A stretch of DNA of 64,000 bases, from positions 58,675,027-58,739,026 of the forward strand of contig CM056378.1 in assembly GCA_029718625.1 (NCBI GenBank). Direction: 5' to 3'. The notes under the pieces are model-generated. The model saw nothing but the letters and a program-made list of their open reading frames with translations. It made no database searches and was not told where the DNA came from. The translations under genes were made by a program, and so were the position numbers. This stretch comes from Synaphobranchus kaupii. Taxonomy: Eukaryota > Chordata > Actinopteri > Anguilliformes > Synaphobranchidae. Position 1 is the first letter of the stretch; each line of letters starts with the position of its first letter. This document shows, piece after piece, positions 10,858 to 21,621 of the stretch.

Positions 10858-11612
10858 TGTAGGATATCTAATATTTAGATATATATAAGTCAAGCTCTCT
10901 ATCTCTGTCGCCCTCTGTCTCTCTCTTACACATTAACCCCCACCAACATCAAAGATAAACCAGTCTTTGTCAAATGACCCCTCCCCCACACCTTAACCCA
11001 ATCAGGGCATGGATCCCCTCCCTGTCAAGGTACTTTATGAGTGTACCGCAGAAAAAGAATTTAGTCAGTTTGGAGTTTGTTGGTGAAGAAGTCATTATTT
11101 TTGGTTCCTCGTGCGTTTCCTTTTGTTCCTGTTCAGCTGGAGGGTAAATAATTTGGCAATGTTTGGCTTATCTCTCTCTTTACTGGTATTTCCTAATTAA
11201 TGTCTGGTTTAATGCCTTCACTTTTGTGAATTATAAGTAGTCAGCCTACATTCCTTAGTGAATGTATGATTTCAATTCATTATTCCAATTGACTGTTTTC
11301 GCTTAATAAAATTACTTAATCTCAAGACCTGATTTAGACTTTGTTTTGGCTTGTTGGTTGATCCACCAGGTTACTGTTCGACTTACCTATCAAAGAATTC
11401 GGCGATTTAATTGATGATTGTCATTTTTAATAATAATTATTAAATTAAATAACGTAAAACTTATTTTGAATGTAGGTTAAGTGAGGGGTTCTAGCACGCA
11501 ATATCGCTTGTGTTCAGTATTCAGAGTGCTGAACGTTTTAACAAGGGCATTGTCTGTTGGAACCGCTGGATTCAGAAAATACACATTTTACCTAGTCCTC
11601 ACTTACCCGACA
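10858..11612 (+). repeat. 3' LTR, full length (755 bp)
   Basis: Starts TGTAGGATATC and ends CCCGACA. It keeps the U3 part missing from the 5' LTR, including CT-rich sequence (10893-10925), a TATA-like ACTTTATGAGTG near 11030, and AATAAAATTAC near 11305 as a possible poly(A) signal. GACC follows as half of the target duplication. Confidence 0.85.
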
Positions 11613-12547
11613 GACCCTTCGTATTGCTGCGTAATCAATTCCGTCAATCTCGCCATTCCATGAGCCCAAACTTGCAACGCAATTAATTAAACTAAAATGT
11701 GATGTTTTACATTGCAGAAAAAAATGTTGTAACTAAGCTTGTCATGGTGATCGGTTTAACCAATGGAATACTAAAAGCATATTAAAAGCTGTTGAAATGC
11801 AGCCATATCCAGACTTTTTTTCATTTTCTTGAATTAAATGCTTTTCAGGTGTTATAGAACTTTGTTGTTACTGCTAGCTCAGAAATGCATCTTGTTGGAC
11901 TGTTCATTTTACTTTTTTCATTTAGAGTTTCTCAATAAATTATTAGGTATAATCCTTAAGTCTTCTTCTTGAATTTTATAAAGCATAATAATAATAGTAA
12001 TGATAATAATATCACTATACATAATCATTTATGCATCCAAGTTCATATGGTTAATTAAAAAATGTAAAATCACAACAGGCAGAAAGGGCTGTTATTCTGG
12101 AAATATTTTCCATTCAAATGTATAATGAAATGGATTGATGTTTTTATAAAACTGCCTTTTAATTCTGAATTGATTATATATTGTACCTCAGAATTTTTCC
12201 AGTTCTTATCCAAAAGTATTGTTCAGTGTCCCCCAGTTAAGGGGTGGGGCCGGGGTTCAAATAGGTTAACAAAAACAACCTTTATCAAAACAAAACAATA
12301 AATAAATAAGTATAAAGTACAGAATATAGTTCTTATAGAAAGTTTTGAAAAGAAAAAAAAGAATACTCATAAATTGTAATTACAATTCATTTTAGACTAG
12401 AAAAGATCACATTTCCTATATGTAACACAACTTCCGGTCGAAGCCACGCCCACTTCTGGTTTCTAATCCGAATACAGATGCAGATACAGATATTGTTGAT
12501 GGTTGAACAGATACAGATACAGATAGTGGCATCGCTGCACACCCCTA

Positions 12548-12990
12548 ATTGGTATAGGACTTCAGAAGACTGCGTATCTTTTCTGTCTAAAAAATATGCA
12601 GGAACTTCGTTAGATTTGATTAGTTCATTAGGATTAGTTCATTAGGGCCTTGTCATCCTTTTCTCTTTCTCTTTTCTCAAGCCTTTCCTCGGTTTTCCCC
12701 AGTCCTCTTTGAGGCTGAAACCTTTGTTACCTTAATATTTCCCTCCTTTCATATTCACACTATTTCCCTTGCATTGAGCGGGAGGTTTTCATTATCTTTT
12801 TATCTTCCTCCTTGTTTGAGCTCATTTGTATTTTATTGAGCTGGAGGTTTTTCTTTCTCTTTCTGTCTATTTCCACTCGAGTCTTCGAGTCTGTTTTCGC
12901 CCTTTTTTCTGGGTTGTTTTCTGTTGGCTGATATGCTGGGGGTTATTTCCCCTTTGTTTATTTTCCATCGTATTTTCGTTCGCACAAGTC
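12548..12990 (+). repeat. 5' LTR of the Ty3/gypsy element, right part, and leader
   Basis: Resumes at the duplicated ATTGGTAT and matches 16200-16297 of the 3' LTR (GGACTTCAGAAGACTGC, TTTTCTGTCTAAAA, CCTTGT-ATCCTTTTC). It then continues as pyrimidine-rich leader to the gag start. A primer binding site could not be recognised, so the LTR/leader boundary is uncertain. Confidence 0.7.
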
Positions 12991-13990
12991 ATGGCCACCC
13001 AGCACGTGGCTTTAGCCACTCATGAGGGGGGTATTCGCGCACTCCAAATGCAGCAGCTGGTCATGCAGAACCAGCAGGAACAACTGGTTGATCAGCTGCA
13101 CCGCCAGGAGGATTTGGCGGACAGTCTTTGCCTACTGGGGATTTGTCGGACAGTCTTTGCCTACTTGAGATTTGGCGGACAGTCTTCACCTACTGACTGC
13201 ACCCACAGTCACACAAGCACCTTCCCCTGAAATTCTCCCTTCACCGCCGCCGACTCTCATTGTTAGGGAGCCCAAACTCCAGCTCCCCCTCCGCTATGAT
13301 GGAGAATCGGGGAAGTGTAGAGGGTTCTTGTTGCAGCGTTTCATTTTTTTTAAGGCACAACCCTCACGCTTTTCCATGCAGGACTCGCGAGTGGCGCTCA
13401 ATTTGTCACTGCTGACCGGTACCGCTCTCAACTGGGCGGATCCACTCATTCGTTCTCACGCGCCCATCGTGGACAATGCTGACAGCCTCATGGAGGCAAT
13501 GGCGTTAGTGTTTCACCATGACATTTCGGGGCAGGAGGCAGCTATGAGGTTAACCCGCCTCCGTCAGGGAAGTAATACCGTAGTGGGGTTAGTTGGGCTG
13601 AAGGTCCACTCATCACCCTGTTTATCAATGCCCTCTTGGACCCTGTTAAAGATGCCTCAGCAGTGCTTGAACCGCCTGCTTACATTTGATGCCCTGATGA
13701 CGACCGCTATTCGGATAGACAACCGTGTCCGGGAACATGAGAGAGAGAGTGAGGGGAGAGACTGCTCTGCTCGGTACCTTCCCCAGCTTCCGGCTACAGC
13801 TCCTGCTTCTCCCTCCGTCCGTGGCTCCCTGAGTATGGATGAGCCTATGCAGGTTGATAGCTCATCTCTACGCAACACTTGGGAGTCCAGACCACGTAGA
13901 GAGTGGTGTCGTTATTGTAGGCGCGGGGGGGACACTAAGGCTCAGTGCCCTAAGTTAGCAGGAAACGAAGGGTCTAATAATAAAACATAA
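12991..13990 (+). pseudogene. Ty3/gypsy gag, frameshifted
   Basis: Begins ATG at 12991 (MATQHVALATHEGG). It has a Gln-rich N-terminal helix and then a capsid-like domain starting near the KLQLPLRYDGESG block with conserved FLLQ and 'F-Q-S-F' type features of fish gypsy Gag. The C-terminus has a CCHC knuckle with the histidine position changed (CRYCRRGGDTKAQC), so zinc binding is probably lost. Near 13109-13195 a ~30-bp unit (GATTTGGCGGACAGTCTT) is present three times, and its non-triplet length throws the frame. The rest is read from about 13172. Stop is TAA at 13988-13990. Confidence 0.75.
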
Positions 13991-14034
13991 TAATCGTACC
14001 CTGTTGCCTGTTCAATTGCTGTGGGATCAACGCT

Positions 14035-14150
14035 CGGTCAGAATCAACATGTTTATAGATTCGGGAACGGTTGAGTGTTTCATGGATGCCAAGTGGGCGA
14101 GGGAACTGAAAATGCCTGTTCACTGCCTCTCACAGCTCTTGACGGTCGCC
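14035..14150 (+). pseudogene. Ty3/gypsy aspartic protease remnant
   Basis: Past the gag stop the sequence reads …INMFIDSGTVECFMDAKWA. The DSG is the retropepsin catalytic triad motif. The frame ends at a stop within about 35 codons. Confidence 0.65.
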
Positions 14151-14290
14151 CGTTGAGCACCGGTTTAGTTAAAGTGGCTACGGGTCTTGTCAGTATACGT
14201 GCCTTTTACGGGGGCATTCGGAACGTTTGAGTGGAGTTGCATTGAGTTCTTCCTGATGGACTCCCCGGCCGATCCCCTCATCTTAGGGCA

Positions 14291-14412
14291 TTCTTAGCTA
14301 GTCCAACACAGTCCGCATGTCAATTGGGGCAAGAATAAAAACATTCTTCAATGCGCATCAACACAGTCCGTATGTCAATTGGGGCAAGAATAAAAACATT
14401 CCCAATGCGCAT
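14291..14412 (+). repeat. ~57-bp tandem duplication in the pol remnant
   Basis: The sequence 'caacacagtccg-atgtcaattggggcaagaataaaaacattc' appears twice in direct orientation (about 14303 and 14360), ending in 'caatgcgcatc'. The two copies differ at only a few bases, so the duplication is recent relative to the decay around it. Confidence 0.8.
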
Positions 14413-14659
14413 CTCACTGTCAGCTGACGTCATCACCTGTTTCTGGTGGCTGTGGGTACGATTCTGAGCCTGGTTCTGTCAGAAATGTTGAGGAGGTGGA
14501 GTCCTCAGCTGATCAGGTTAGGTCTTTTTTTCCCTCAGATGATAGAGAGGAGAGTTTGGCCTGGGACTCGCTGGCTGACAGGAATACTCCTTGGGACGAT
14601 TTCTCTGAATCTGAAATCATGTGGGACTCCACACCTCAGTCCCCTTAGAAAATACTAAA

Positions 14660-15265
14660 GTAATGGGGGCACTCGATTTCCCCCTGCCAGCTAACGTACC
14701 TACCAATTATGCGGGCCTCGCTGAGGTATTTAGAAAACAGCGAGCCACTACCTTGCCACCTCACCGACCCTATGACTGTGCTATTAATTTACATGTTCAC
14801 TAAACTCGACCTCCGGAACGCTTATAATTTGTTGCGTGTGCGTGAGGGAGATGAGTGTAAAACAGCTTTTAATACCCATAGCAGACACTGAGTATCTTGT
14901 CATGCCGTCTGTTTTTCAGGCGCGAGTGAATGACGTGCTCAGGGAGATGTTGGAGAGATTTATATTTGTCTATTTGGACGACATTTTAATTTTCTCCGCT
15001 AATCTCTCGGAACACATTAGCCATGTCAGGCAGGTGTTACAGGCGCTTCTTAAAGCTCAATTATATGTCAAGGCTGAAAAGTGTGCCTTCCATACTGACT
15101 CTGTTTCTTTCCTGGAATTTATAATAATGAAAGGGAAGATCCAAATGGACCCAAGAAAGTTTCAGCGGTCAGGAATTGGCCTACCCCTGAGTCGGTCAAA
15201 CAGGTGCAGCGTTTTCTGGGGTTTGCTATTTTTTACCTGCGTTTTATATGCAATTTTAGCTCCTT
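14660..15265 (+). pseudogene. Ty3/gypsy reverse transcriptase, broken
   Basis: Fragments in several frames keep the order of a gypsy [29 protein letters not shown], then [27 protein letters not shown], then [17 protein letters not shown], then the catalytic YLDD in [11 protein letters not shown], then the thumb start. Sequence between PYDCAI and the LDLR block is missing, and at least three frame changes are needed, so no enzyme can be made. Confidence 0.85.
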
Positions 15266-15289
15266 AGTCGCATCTATAATGGCTTTGAC

Positions 15290-15695
15290 TAAGAAAACAG
15301 CACCCTTATGGTTCCAATGGAATCCTAGAGCCGAGGCATCTTTTACGGAAGAAGTTTAGCTCCGAGCCCATCCTCACTACTGCCAACCCTTCACTCCCAT
15401 TTGTGGTGGAGATTGAGTTGGGAGGGCTATACTGTCTCAGCGTTCCCCCCAAGATCAGAAGATGCATCCGTGCACCTATTTCTCTCGAGACCTGATGCCG
15501 GCCGAGAGGAATTATGACGTGGGTGACCGGGAGCTTTTGGCTGTAGTTTGGCATTGGAGGAGTGGCGACATTGAATCAAGGGAGCTCCGCATACCTTTAC
15601 GGTTTGGACGGACCATAAGAACCTTGAATATATTTAGGACACCAAACGATGCAATTCACGATAGACCCGCTGGTCGCTGTTCTTTTCTCGTTTAA
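15290..15695 (+). pseudogene. Ty3/gypsy RNase H remnant
   Basis: Contains [29 protein letters not shown] (15462 onward), the conserved RNase H/connection block of gypsy Pol, with the catalytic region in front already frameshifted. The frame closes at 15695. Confidence 0.8.
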
Positions 15696-16002
15696 ATTTT
15701 TAAACTCCAAGAATGTAAAACCAAGAATGTAAAAATTCCACGTCTCTCGCCTTAAGCCAGTGCTGGTTAGTGCGCTGGTCCCGTCTGATGAGCCCCCACC
15801 ACCGCCTCGTCCCAGCCCACGGACACTGTCCGTCGTATCATGGCTAGTAGGCAAGTAGGCCGTGGGGTGCAATACCTTGTGGATTGGGAGGGCTATGGCT
15901 ATGGTTCCTTCTGGGAACATCCTAGATCCGGAACTTATTAATGACTTCCACAGGCATGGTTCGGAAGGACCGTCTGGGGGCGCTCCTTAGAAGGGGGGGT
16001 CC
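15696..16002 (+). pseudogene. Integrase C-terminus and chromodomain remnant, with polypurine tract
   Basis: The integrase core is deleted. The sequence jumps from RNase H to an HVSRLKPVL-like block, then a Pro-rich linker, then a chromodomain stretch ([17 protein letters not shown]…SFWEHP) near 15845-15925. This marks the element as a chromovirus-type gypsy. AGAAGGGGGGGT (15990-16000) is the polypurine tract before the LTR. Confidence 0.8.
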
Positions 16003-16297
16003 TGTCATGGTTTTGCAGCCTGCTTTTTCGTTCTGCGGATGCTGCCTCTCGGGGCCACGAGAGGGCGCTCCTGTTGCTTTTTTCCGCCGTCCGTGACTCA
16101 TTATAGTTATTGGTTTCAGGTGTTTTGCTGACTACTTAAGCTCAGCGCCTTCTTTGTTCCGGGCTTTTGTGTATACTCTGTTTACGCTCAAGCCAGGTAA
16201 TTGGTATAGGACTTCAGAAGACTGCATATCTTTTCTGTCTAAAAGATAGGCAGGAACTTCATTAGATTTGAGTTTTAAGACCTTGTTATCCTTTTCA
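16003..16297 (+). repeat. 3' LTR of the Ty3/gypsy element, right-truncated
   Basis: Starts TGTCATGGTTTTGCAGCC. It shares CTCAGCGCC… and GGACTTCAGAAGAC… with the split 5' LTR, and breaks off after 'atccttttc' where the 16297-16917 inverted-repeat element begins. The same TGTCATGGTTTTG start is seen in the minus-strand solo LTR at 25734-27490. Confidence 0.82.
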
Positions 16298-16917
16298 CCC
16301 ATGCGTTGCAGTACTGGATATGCAGTCTGTTAAAGTGGACTACAAGTCAATTAACAAGAGTGGGTCATATTACGAAATACTCTTTTTTATTTTTGTTAAT
16401 TCTATCTTCATTCATAGTCTACACTTTGTAATAATTGTCATATGTTAACTGATTGATATTTTCAATAAAAAAATAAAAATAAAAAAAGATATTACAAACT
16501 ACTTCCTCACTAGTTTGGAAAGAGTTTTGTGGGATTTCTTTCACACACTGCTTGCAATGTGAGGGGACAGGGCACATAGTAGACAGGGGTCTGAGTGGAC
16601 AGGGAACAGGGCTCTGATTCGGACACAGCCCTAGAGTACTCAAGTGAGTACGTCAGTCGTGGGCGGAGTCTGGTTTCGGAAGTAAATTCCCTATGGAAGA
16701 TTTCGGAGCCTTCGGGCTTCGGAGACTATCGACTATTTCTTGAAATCTGATTTATAGAATGAGCAGAAACGTTCCTGTATTAGCCTGTGTGATACAAGTA
16801 TATAGACCATATATCGCATGTTCCAATTTATATTTTTTTAAGTTAATTGCATTAATGATTGTAGTTTGATTTGTAGTCCACTTTAACGGACTGCATATCC
16901 AGTACTGCAACGCACGG
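16297..16917. mobile_element. Inverted-repeat (MITE-like) element, 0.62 kb
   Basis: About 50 bp at 16297-16350 (CACCCATGCGTTGCAGTACTG…AAAGTGGACTACAA) is repeated in inverted form at 16868-16917 (TTGTAGTCCACTTTAACGG…CGCACGGGTG) with few mismatches. The interior is AT-rich and noncoding. I see no clear target duplication, so the superfamily is open. Confidence 0.65.
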
Positions 16918-17576
16918 GTGGTTCTCGACCAATAGACAGCCGAAGTTGCCACGTCACTAACAGGCTGCTCCGTTCCGGAAGAGAAATTATCCCCACTCCT
17001 TCCCACTGAACTCAATGACATGGAATGGACGTAACCGCTTGCTTCTATCGCCGAAGTTGCAGAAACCAATATGGCGTCCAGTGCACCGCACCTCTCAGTT
17101 TCCCCATAGGCTATAATGGAGAAACTCGTGCCTTTTTATATCAAACTAAGCGGTTTACAGTCATATTTTCAACCCAGTTATACCCGTAATACATATAAGA
17201 ATACGAATCAATGCGTGATTTTACTTGACGCGACTCGATAACGAAGTTATAGCCTCCGTTGTTTCCGTTGTTTTACTCCCTGCGAGTCAACACGAGACTC
17301 TGGTTGGTTAAAATATGACTCAACATATGACTCTGATTCGCTGATTAGTGGGGACGCGAACAATTGATGAATAGCCTACAAGTAACAAGTCGTAAAGTAG
17401 TTCGCACTTCCATGGTTACTGAACTGTGTAAGACTTGTGAACACAACCGATTCCCTTGACAGTAAACGTAATCAAGCTGCTATGATATTGTGCTGTCACT
17501 TAATTTTGCTTGCCACTGTCCAGTAGCCTAGCTATATGTATTTAGATATATATATAAAATATAGCTAGCTATATTT

Positions 17577-17603
17577 ATTATATATATATATATATATATA
17601 TAT
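17577..17603. repeat. (TA)n microsatellite
   Basis: A run of about 13 TA dinucleotides preceded by imperfect TATA-rich sequence from 17540. Confidence 0.9.
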
Positions 17604-17709
17604 CCAAACAACAGGAATATTCTCCTTAAAATAACTAAAAATAAACTAAATTGAAATGATCAGTTCAAAGATTTACAGTTCTTGAGCTGTCACTGACCTG
17701 TGGAATATA

Positions 17710-19240
17710 CACTACTCACAAAAAGTTAGGGATATTCGGCTTTCGGGTGAAATTTCAGGATGAACCTAAAATGCACTATAACCTTTACAGGTGAAATTAA
17801 TTTGACCTTCTCTAAACTTTTGAATGCACATGTCCAACTATTCAATGTTTCAGTACTTTTTGCACAACTTGCTGTTCTCTAACAAGGAGCTGAATGGCAA
17901 AATTCACAACAGGTGTTTGATCCATGAATCGACCAATAAATTTCCTGGTTCAATTAGAATTGGTATTTAAACAGTCCTCTTCATCATGCTGTTCACATTT
18001 TGACATCATGAGACCAAGACGACACCTAACAATTGATCAACAGTACCTCGCCATTGCGAGGCTTCAAACAGGATGTTCTCAGAGGGAAGTGGCCACTGAG
18101 CTTAGAGTGTCACAGAGTGTCATCAGCAGGTTGCAACAGAGATACAGAGAGACTGGAAGAGTCACAGAAAGGCATAGAAGTGGACGTCCTTTGGCCACAT
18201 CCCACACTGATGACCGCTTCATTGTGAACAGTGCCCTGCGGAACCGGATGATGAATGCCACTCAACTCCAGGCACATTTAAGGGAGGTGAGAGGCACCCA
18301 CGTGTCACGTCAGACCATTCGAAACCGTTTACATCAGCGTGGTCTGCGTGCTAGACGACCTGTAAGGGTACCTGACCACACCACCAGGCACAGGCGTCAT
18401 CGTCTTGCATGGGCCAGGGAGCATTTACGCTGGACGAGGGACCAGTGGGCCTCAGTGCTGTTCTCTGATGAAAGTTGATTCACGTTGAGCAGAAATGATG
18501 GCCGCCAACGATGTTGGAGACGTCAAGGAGAGCGCTATGCATCAGCCACTGTTGTCACCAGACGACCCTTTGGTGGTGGCGGTGTTACAGTGTGGGCAGG
18601 TGTGTCTAGTCAATACAGAACTGCCCTACACTTTGTGAATGGTACAGTGACAAGCCCATACTACCTGAATAACATCATTAATCCAGTCATTGTGCCCCTG
18701 CATGAACAACACAGGCCTAATTTCATCTTCATGGACGACAATGCTCCAGCTCATCGAGGTCGCATCATTAGGGAAAGGCTGCTGGAGACTGGGGTACCTC
18801 AAATGGAGTGGCCTGCACTTTCTCCAGACCTGAATCCCATAGAAAACCTATGGGATCAGCTGACTCACCGTGTAGAGGCTCGTAACTCTGTACCCCAGAA
18901 CCTCAATGACCTGAGGGCCGCCCTTCAAGAAGAGTGGGATGCCATGCCTCAGCAGACAATAAGTCGACTTGTGAACAGCATGAGACGTCGTTGTCAAGCT
19001 GTAATTGATGCTCAAGGGCACATGACAAGTTATTGAGACATTGACATTTTTGTTGTGGTATACCCACCACTGTTGTTGGCTTTTGTTTCAATAAATTGTT
19101 TGAGATGAGGAAATCACCATTGCATGCTTCTACTTAAATGCCCTACTTTCATGATACGTATAATATCACTGTAGCGTGAACTTACATTTTCCATAAATTT
19201 CACCCGAAAGCCAAATATCCCTAACTTTTTGTGAGTAGTG
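17710..19240 (+). mobile_element. Tc1/mariner transposon, nearly intact
   Basis: A 1.53-kb element with inverted terminal repeats of about 40 bp (CACTACTCACAAAAAGTTAG… and its complement, with the inner phrase TTTCGGGTGAAATTTC mirrored at 19195-19211). It is flanked by TA on both sides (17708-17709 and 19241-19242), the Tc1/mariner target. It carries one transposase gene in the plus direction. Confidence 0.93.
18008..19036 (+). pseudogene. Tc1-family DD34E transposase with one in-frame stop
   Basis: It is 342 codons from ATG 18008, the usual length for the family. An upstream in-frame ATG (17924) only adds a non-conserved leader. The N-terminus has the paired-type helix-turn-helix DNA-binding domain (…QLYLAIARLQ-type start, then SQREVATELRVSQSVISRLQ) and a basic GRP linker at GRPLATS. 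The catalytic triad is readable: D in VLFSDES, D in FMDDNAPAH, and E in [11 protein letters not shown], with 34 residues between the second and third, so DD34E. The only visible lesion is TGA at 18476-18478 directly after FSDES, where relatives have Arg (CGA). It is best explained by a CpG transition. The frame is otherwise open throughout. Confidence 0.92.
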
Positions 19241-19242
19241 TA

Positions 19243-21368
19243 TGTTGTAGCCTACACATCTTTTAAGTTTTTGTTCACATTTGTGCTGTATCAGCAAAGA
19301 TATGAGACTCCTCATTTCTTGGCAATATTCTTCAAATAAAGCATTACTCCTAAGTTGAAAGATTCTCTCTCACCCTTTTACTTTGTGGATCCTCAGAAAT
19401 TAATACAATTACGTACAATGACTATATACTCTGGAAAATGGTCTAATCTGATATTCTTTTTCTTAATATTTTATTATTAACCTTTGGGTCATTTCAGCAT
19501 TGGAGGACATCTTTTGTCTGTTGGACATTTTGATTAATAAAACTGAAATGGTACACAAATACATGAAAATAATAATTCATTCAACTTCTGTATGTTGTTC
19601 TTTCATATAGCACTCAATATTTGTCATCCTATTGTCTTTTTTAGATATTAAAAACATTTTGTAAAGTCACAAGTCAAGCATGTCCCTGAGCTTAATCAAA
19701 ACTTTGATTTACAACTTTCAATATAAAAAAGATTTTACTTAAAAATTTTTTTATAATTTAAATGTCCCCAAATTCCAGTCAACCCTGTTATAATGATGGG
19801 AAAAACTGCAGGAAATTATGGCATCACGCCTTGAGTGTTACAACCTTGAGGAATTGACATTATTTCTTCAAATAGATAAGACAGCATGCAAGAAGAGGTT
19901 TTTGGCATAAGGGGACAAGCACATCACCCCTGTTACGCTTAATTCATGCAGAAAAGAACATGGGGTTTGTAAAATTATATCTGTTAAAATGTAATAAAAA
20001 TCTGATATGAATGCAATTATCTTTCCATTTATTTCACCACATGGCAAGCTATAAGTTTTAGGGCACTCAACCCTGTTATTGTCAACCCAGTTAATTATGT
20101 TATAACAAGGCTGACAAACAAGGTTGACGACATAGGACAGAGCACAGTAGTCCCTCCTAAGACGCAAAAACGTAATTTGTCAGACATATTAATTTATTTG
20201 ACCTTATTTACACACAGATTAGGAAAAAGGACCCTATCAAAACTATTTAATCATTAATACACTTGAATATCTAATATGAATTAATTTAAATGATTGTGTG
20301 ACTATGTTAATGCGTGTTACAGGCAAAAAGAAACAGGAAGTAAAATATCAAAAAAGGAAAGGGAAAGGCTTCATTTAGGCCTATTTCATTTATAAATCAA
20401 TGAGCTAGAAATGATTATGATTTTTAAAAAGAAAGAAAATATATAGGCAAAGAGTTTCAGTTGCTCAAGAAATCAGTTTCTCCTAGCAGCATACCTTAAG
20501 CTCATACTGCCCTAAACTAACAACAAAAATACATATAGCCTACTTACTTTGCAACACCACATTAATTCAGTATAACAATATTTTGTATTTATAAAGAACG
20601 TTCCGGAACAAATAACTTGTTATTTATGAAATATTAAATAAAAGATAAGAGTTTAACACCTATTAATGCAAAACTATATGTTGTTTAAAAATAGAACAGA
20701 GTCTGGAAAAATTGAATTGTTGTACATATGAATGTAAAACAAATAAGCTATATTTTTCTTTTTCAAAATACAAAATGAGTTATTTATCAAATAGGGACTC
20801 ATTATATAGCCTACTAGAAAAGGCTATGTTCTATCTCATTAATGCATTACTAGACATTTGCATTTGCAAAAGCAACGAGTAAAAAAAGGCAACCAGTATT
20901 ATAGATTTGACTTCTTAGCTACTCTTCTACTATTCTCAAAAGGAAATATGTGGAGGGAGATAGGGGATTCATTTGCCGCCAGTTTAAAAAAAAAATCCAA
21001 CTAACGTTCATGTTAGCGAACAGAAATAGCGAACAGAGTGGGATCGATTTTAAGGTTTACAACCGTTATTATATCTGCTACCTCGTTCTAAACCAACTGA
21101 CAAGTATACGAAAAACATATTGTAAATCATATTTCAAACAATACACTGCCCTCAAAATATGTATGTATAAACTTTATTGCAGCGGCCTCAGACAAAAAAC
21201 ATTGACTGAACTGATTAACTGAAAAAATATCTCACTGAATCACTGAACTCCATGGGCACACTGCTCGCACCAACTACTTTACGCTGTATCGTAATTACAT
21301 TTCGTTCAACTTTTTCATGTTGGTAGATGGTCTTTGTAGGCTCTTCATCGTCACGTGTTCAGTACGAC
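19243..21368. other. AT-rich noncoding interior between the inverted arms
   Basis: There is no supportable gene. The phrase 'aaccctgttat' recurs (near 19783 and 20069) in a diffuse repeat. The short ORFs of 90-99 codons have no recognisable domain. Confidence 0.4.
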
Positions 21369-21621
21369 CAACCAGAGAGTCTAGTGTTGACTCGCTGAGA
21401 GTAAAACAACGGAAACAACGGAGGCTATAACTTCGTTATCGAGTCGCGTCAAGTAAAATCACGCATTGATTCGTATTCTTATATGTATTACAGGTATAAC
21501 TGGGTTGAAAATATGACTGTAAACCACTTAGTTTGATATAAAAAGGCAGGAGTTTCTCCATTATAGCCTATGGGAAACTGAGAGGTGCGGTGCACTGGAC
21601 GCCATATTGGTTGCTGCAACT

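Larger units (their letters stand above)
7489..11612 (+). mobile_element. Non-autonomous LTR retrotransposon nested in the hAT element
   Basis: A 4.1-kb element bounded by related LTRs (7489-7870 and 10858-11612) that start TGTAGGATATC and end CCCGACA, with GACC on both outer sides (7485-7488, 11613-11616) as a probable 4-bp target duplication. It has a tRNA-Gln primer site, one long ORF, a purine tract before the 3' LTR, and no protease, reverse transcriptase, RNase H or integrase. Its enzymes must have come from another element. I do not recognise the family. The layout resembles Gag-only LARD/TRIM-like retroelements. Confidence 0.88.
6880..12547. mobile_element. Non-autonomous hAT-type DNA transposon splitting the gypsy 5' LTR
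   Basis: The ends are TAGGGGTGTGC (6880-6890) and GCACACCCCTA (12537-12547), perfect 11-bp inverted repeats. They are flanked by an identical 8-bp duplication, ATTGGTAT (6872-6879 and 12548-12555). An 8-bp duplication is the hAT hallmark. The undisturbed target reads ATTGGTAT once in the 3' LTR (16200-16207). Without the nested retrotransposon the element is only about 1.5 kb, with no transposase frame, so it needed a transposase in trans. The sequence near the right end has imperfect CAGATACAGATA repeats. Confidence 0.88.
17055..21621. mobile_element. Region bounded by 250-bp inverted arms, unclassified
   Basis: The left arm (17055-17309) and right arm (21369-21621) are near-perfect reverse complements, for example TCGATAACGAAGTTATAGCC against GGCTATAACTTCGTTATCGA. 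Between them lie the nested Tc1 element and about 2 kb of AT-rich DNA without a transposase frame. A third partial copy of the right arm occurs at 62884-63020. It may be a large non-autonomous DNA transposon or an inverted pair of repeats. No target duplication was seen. Confidence 0.6.
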
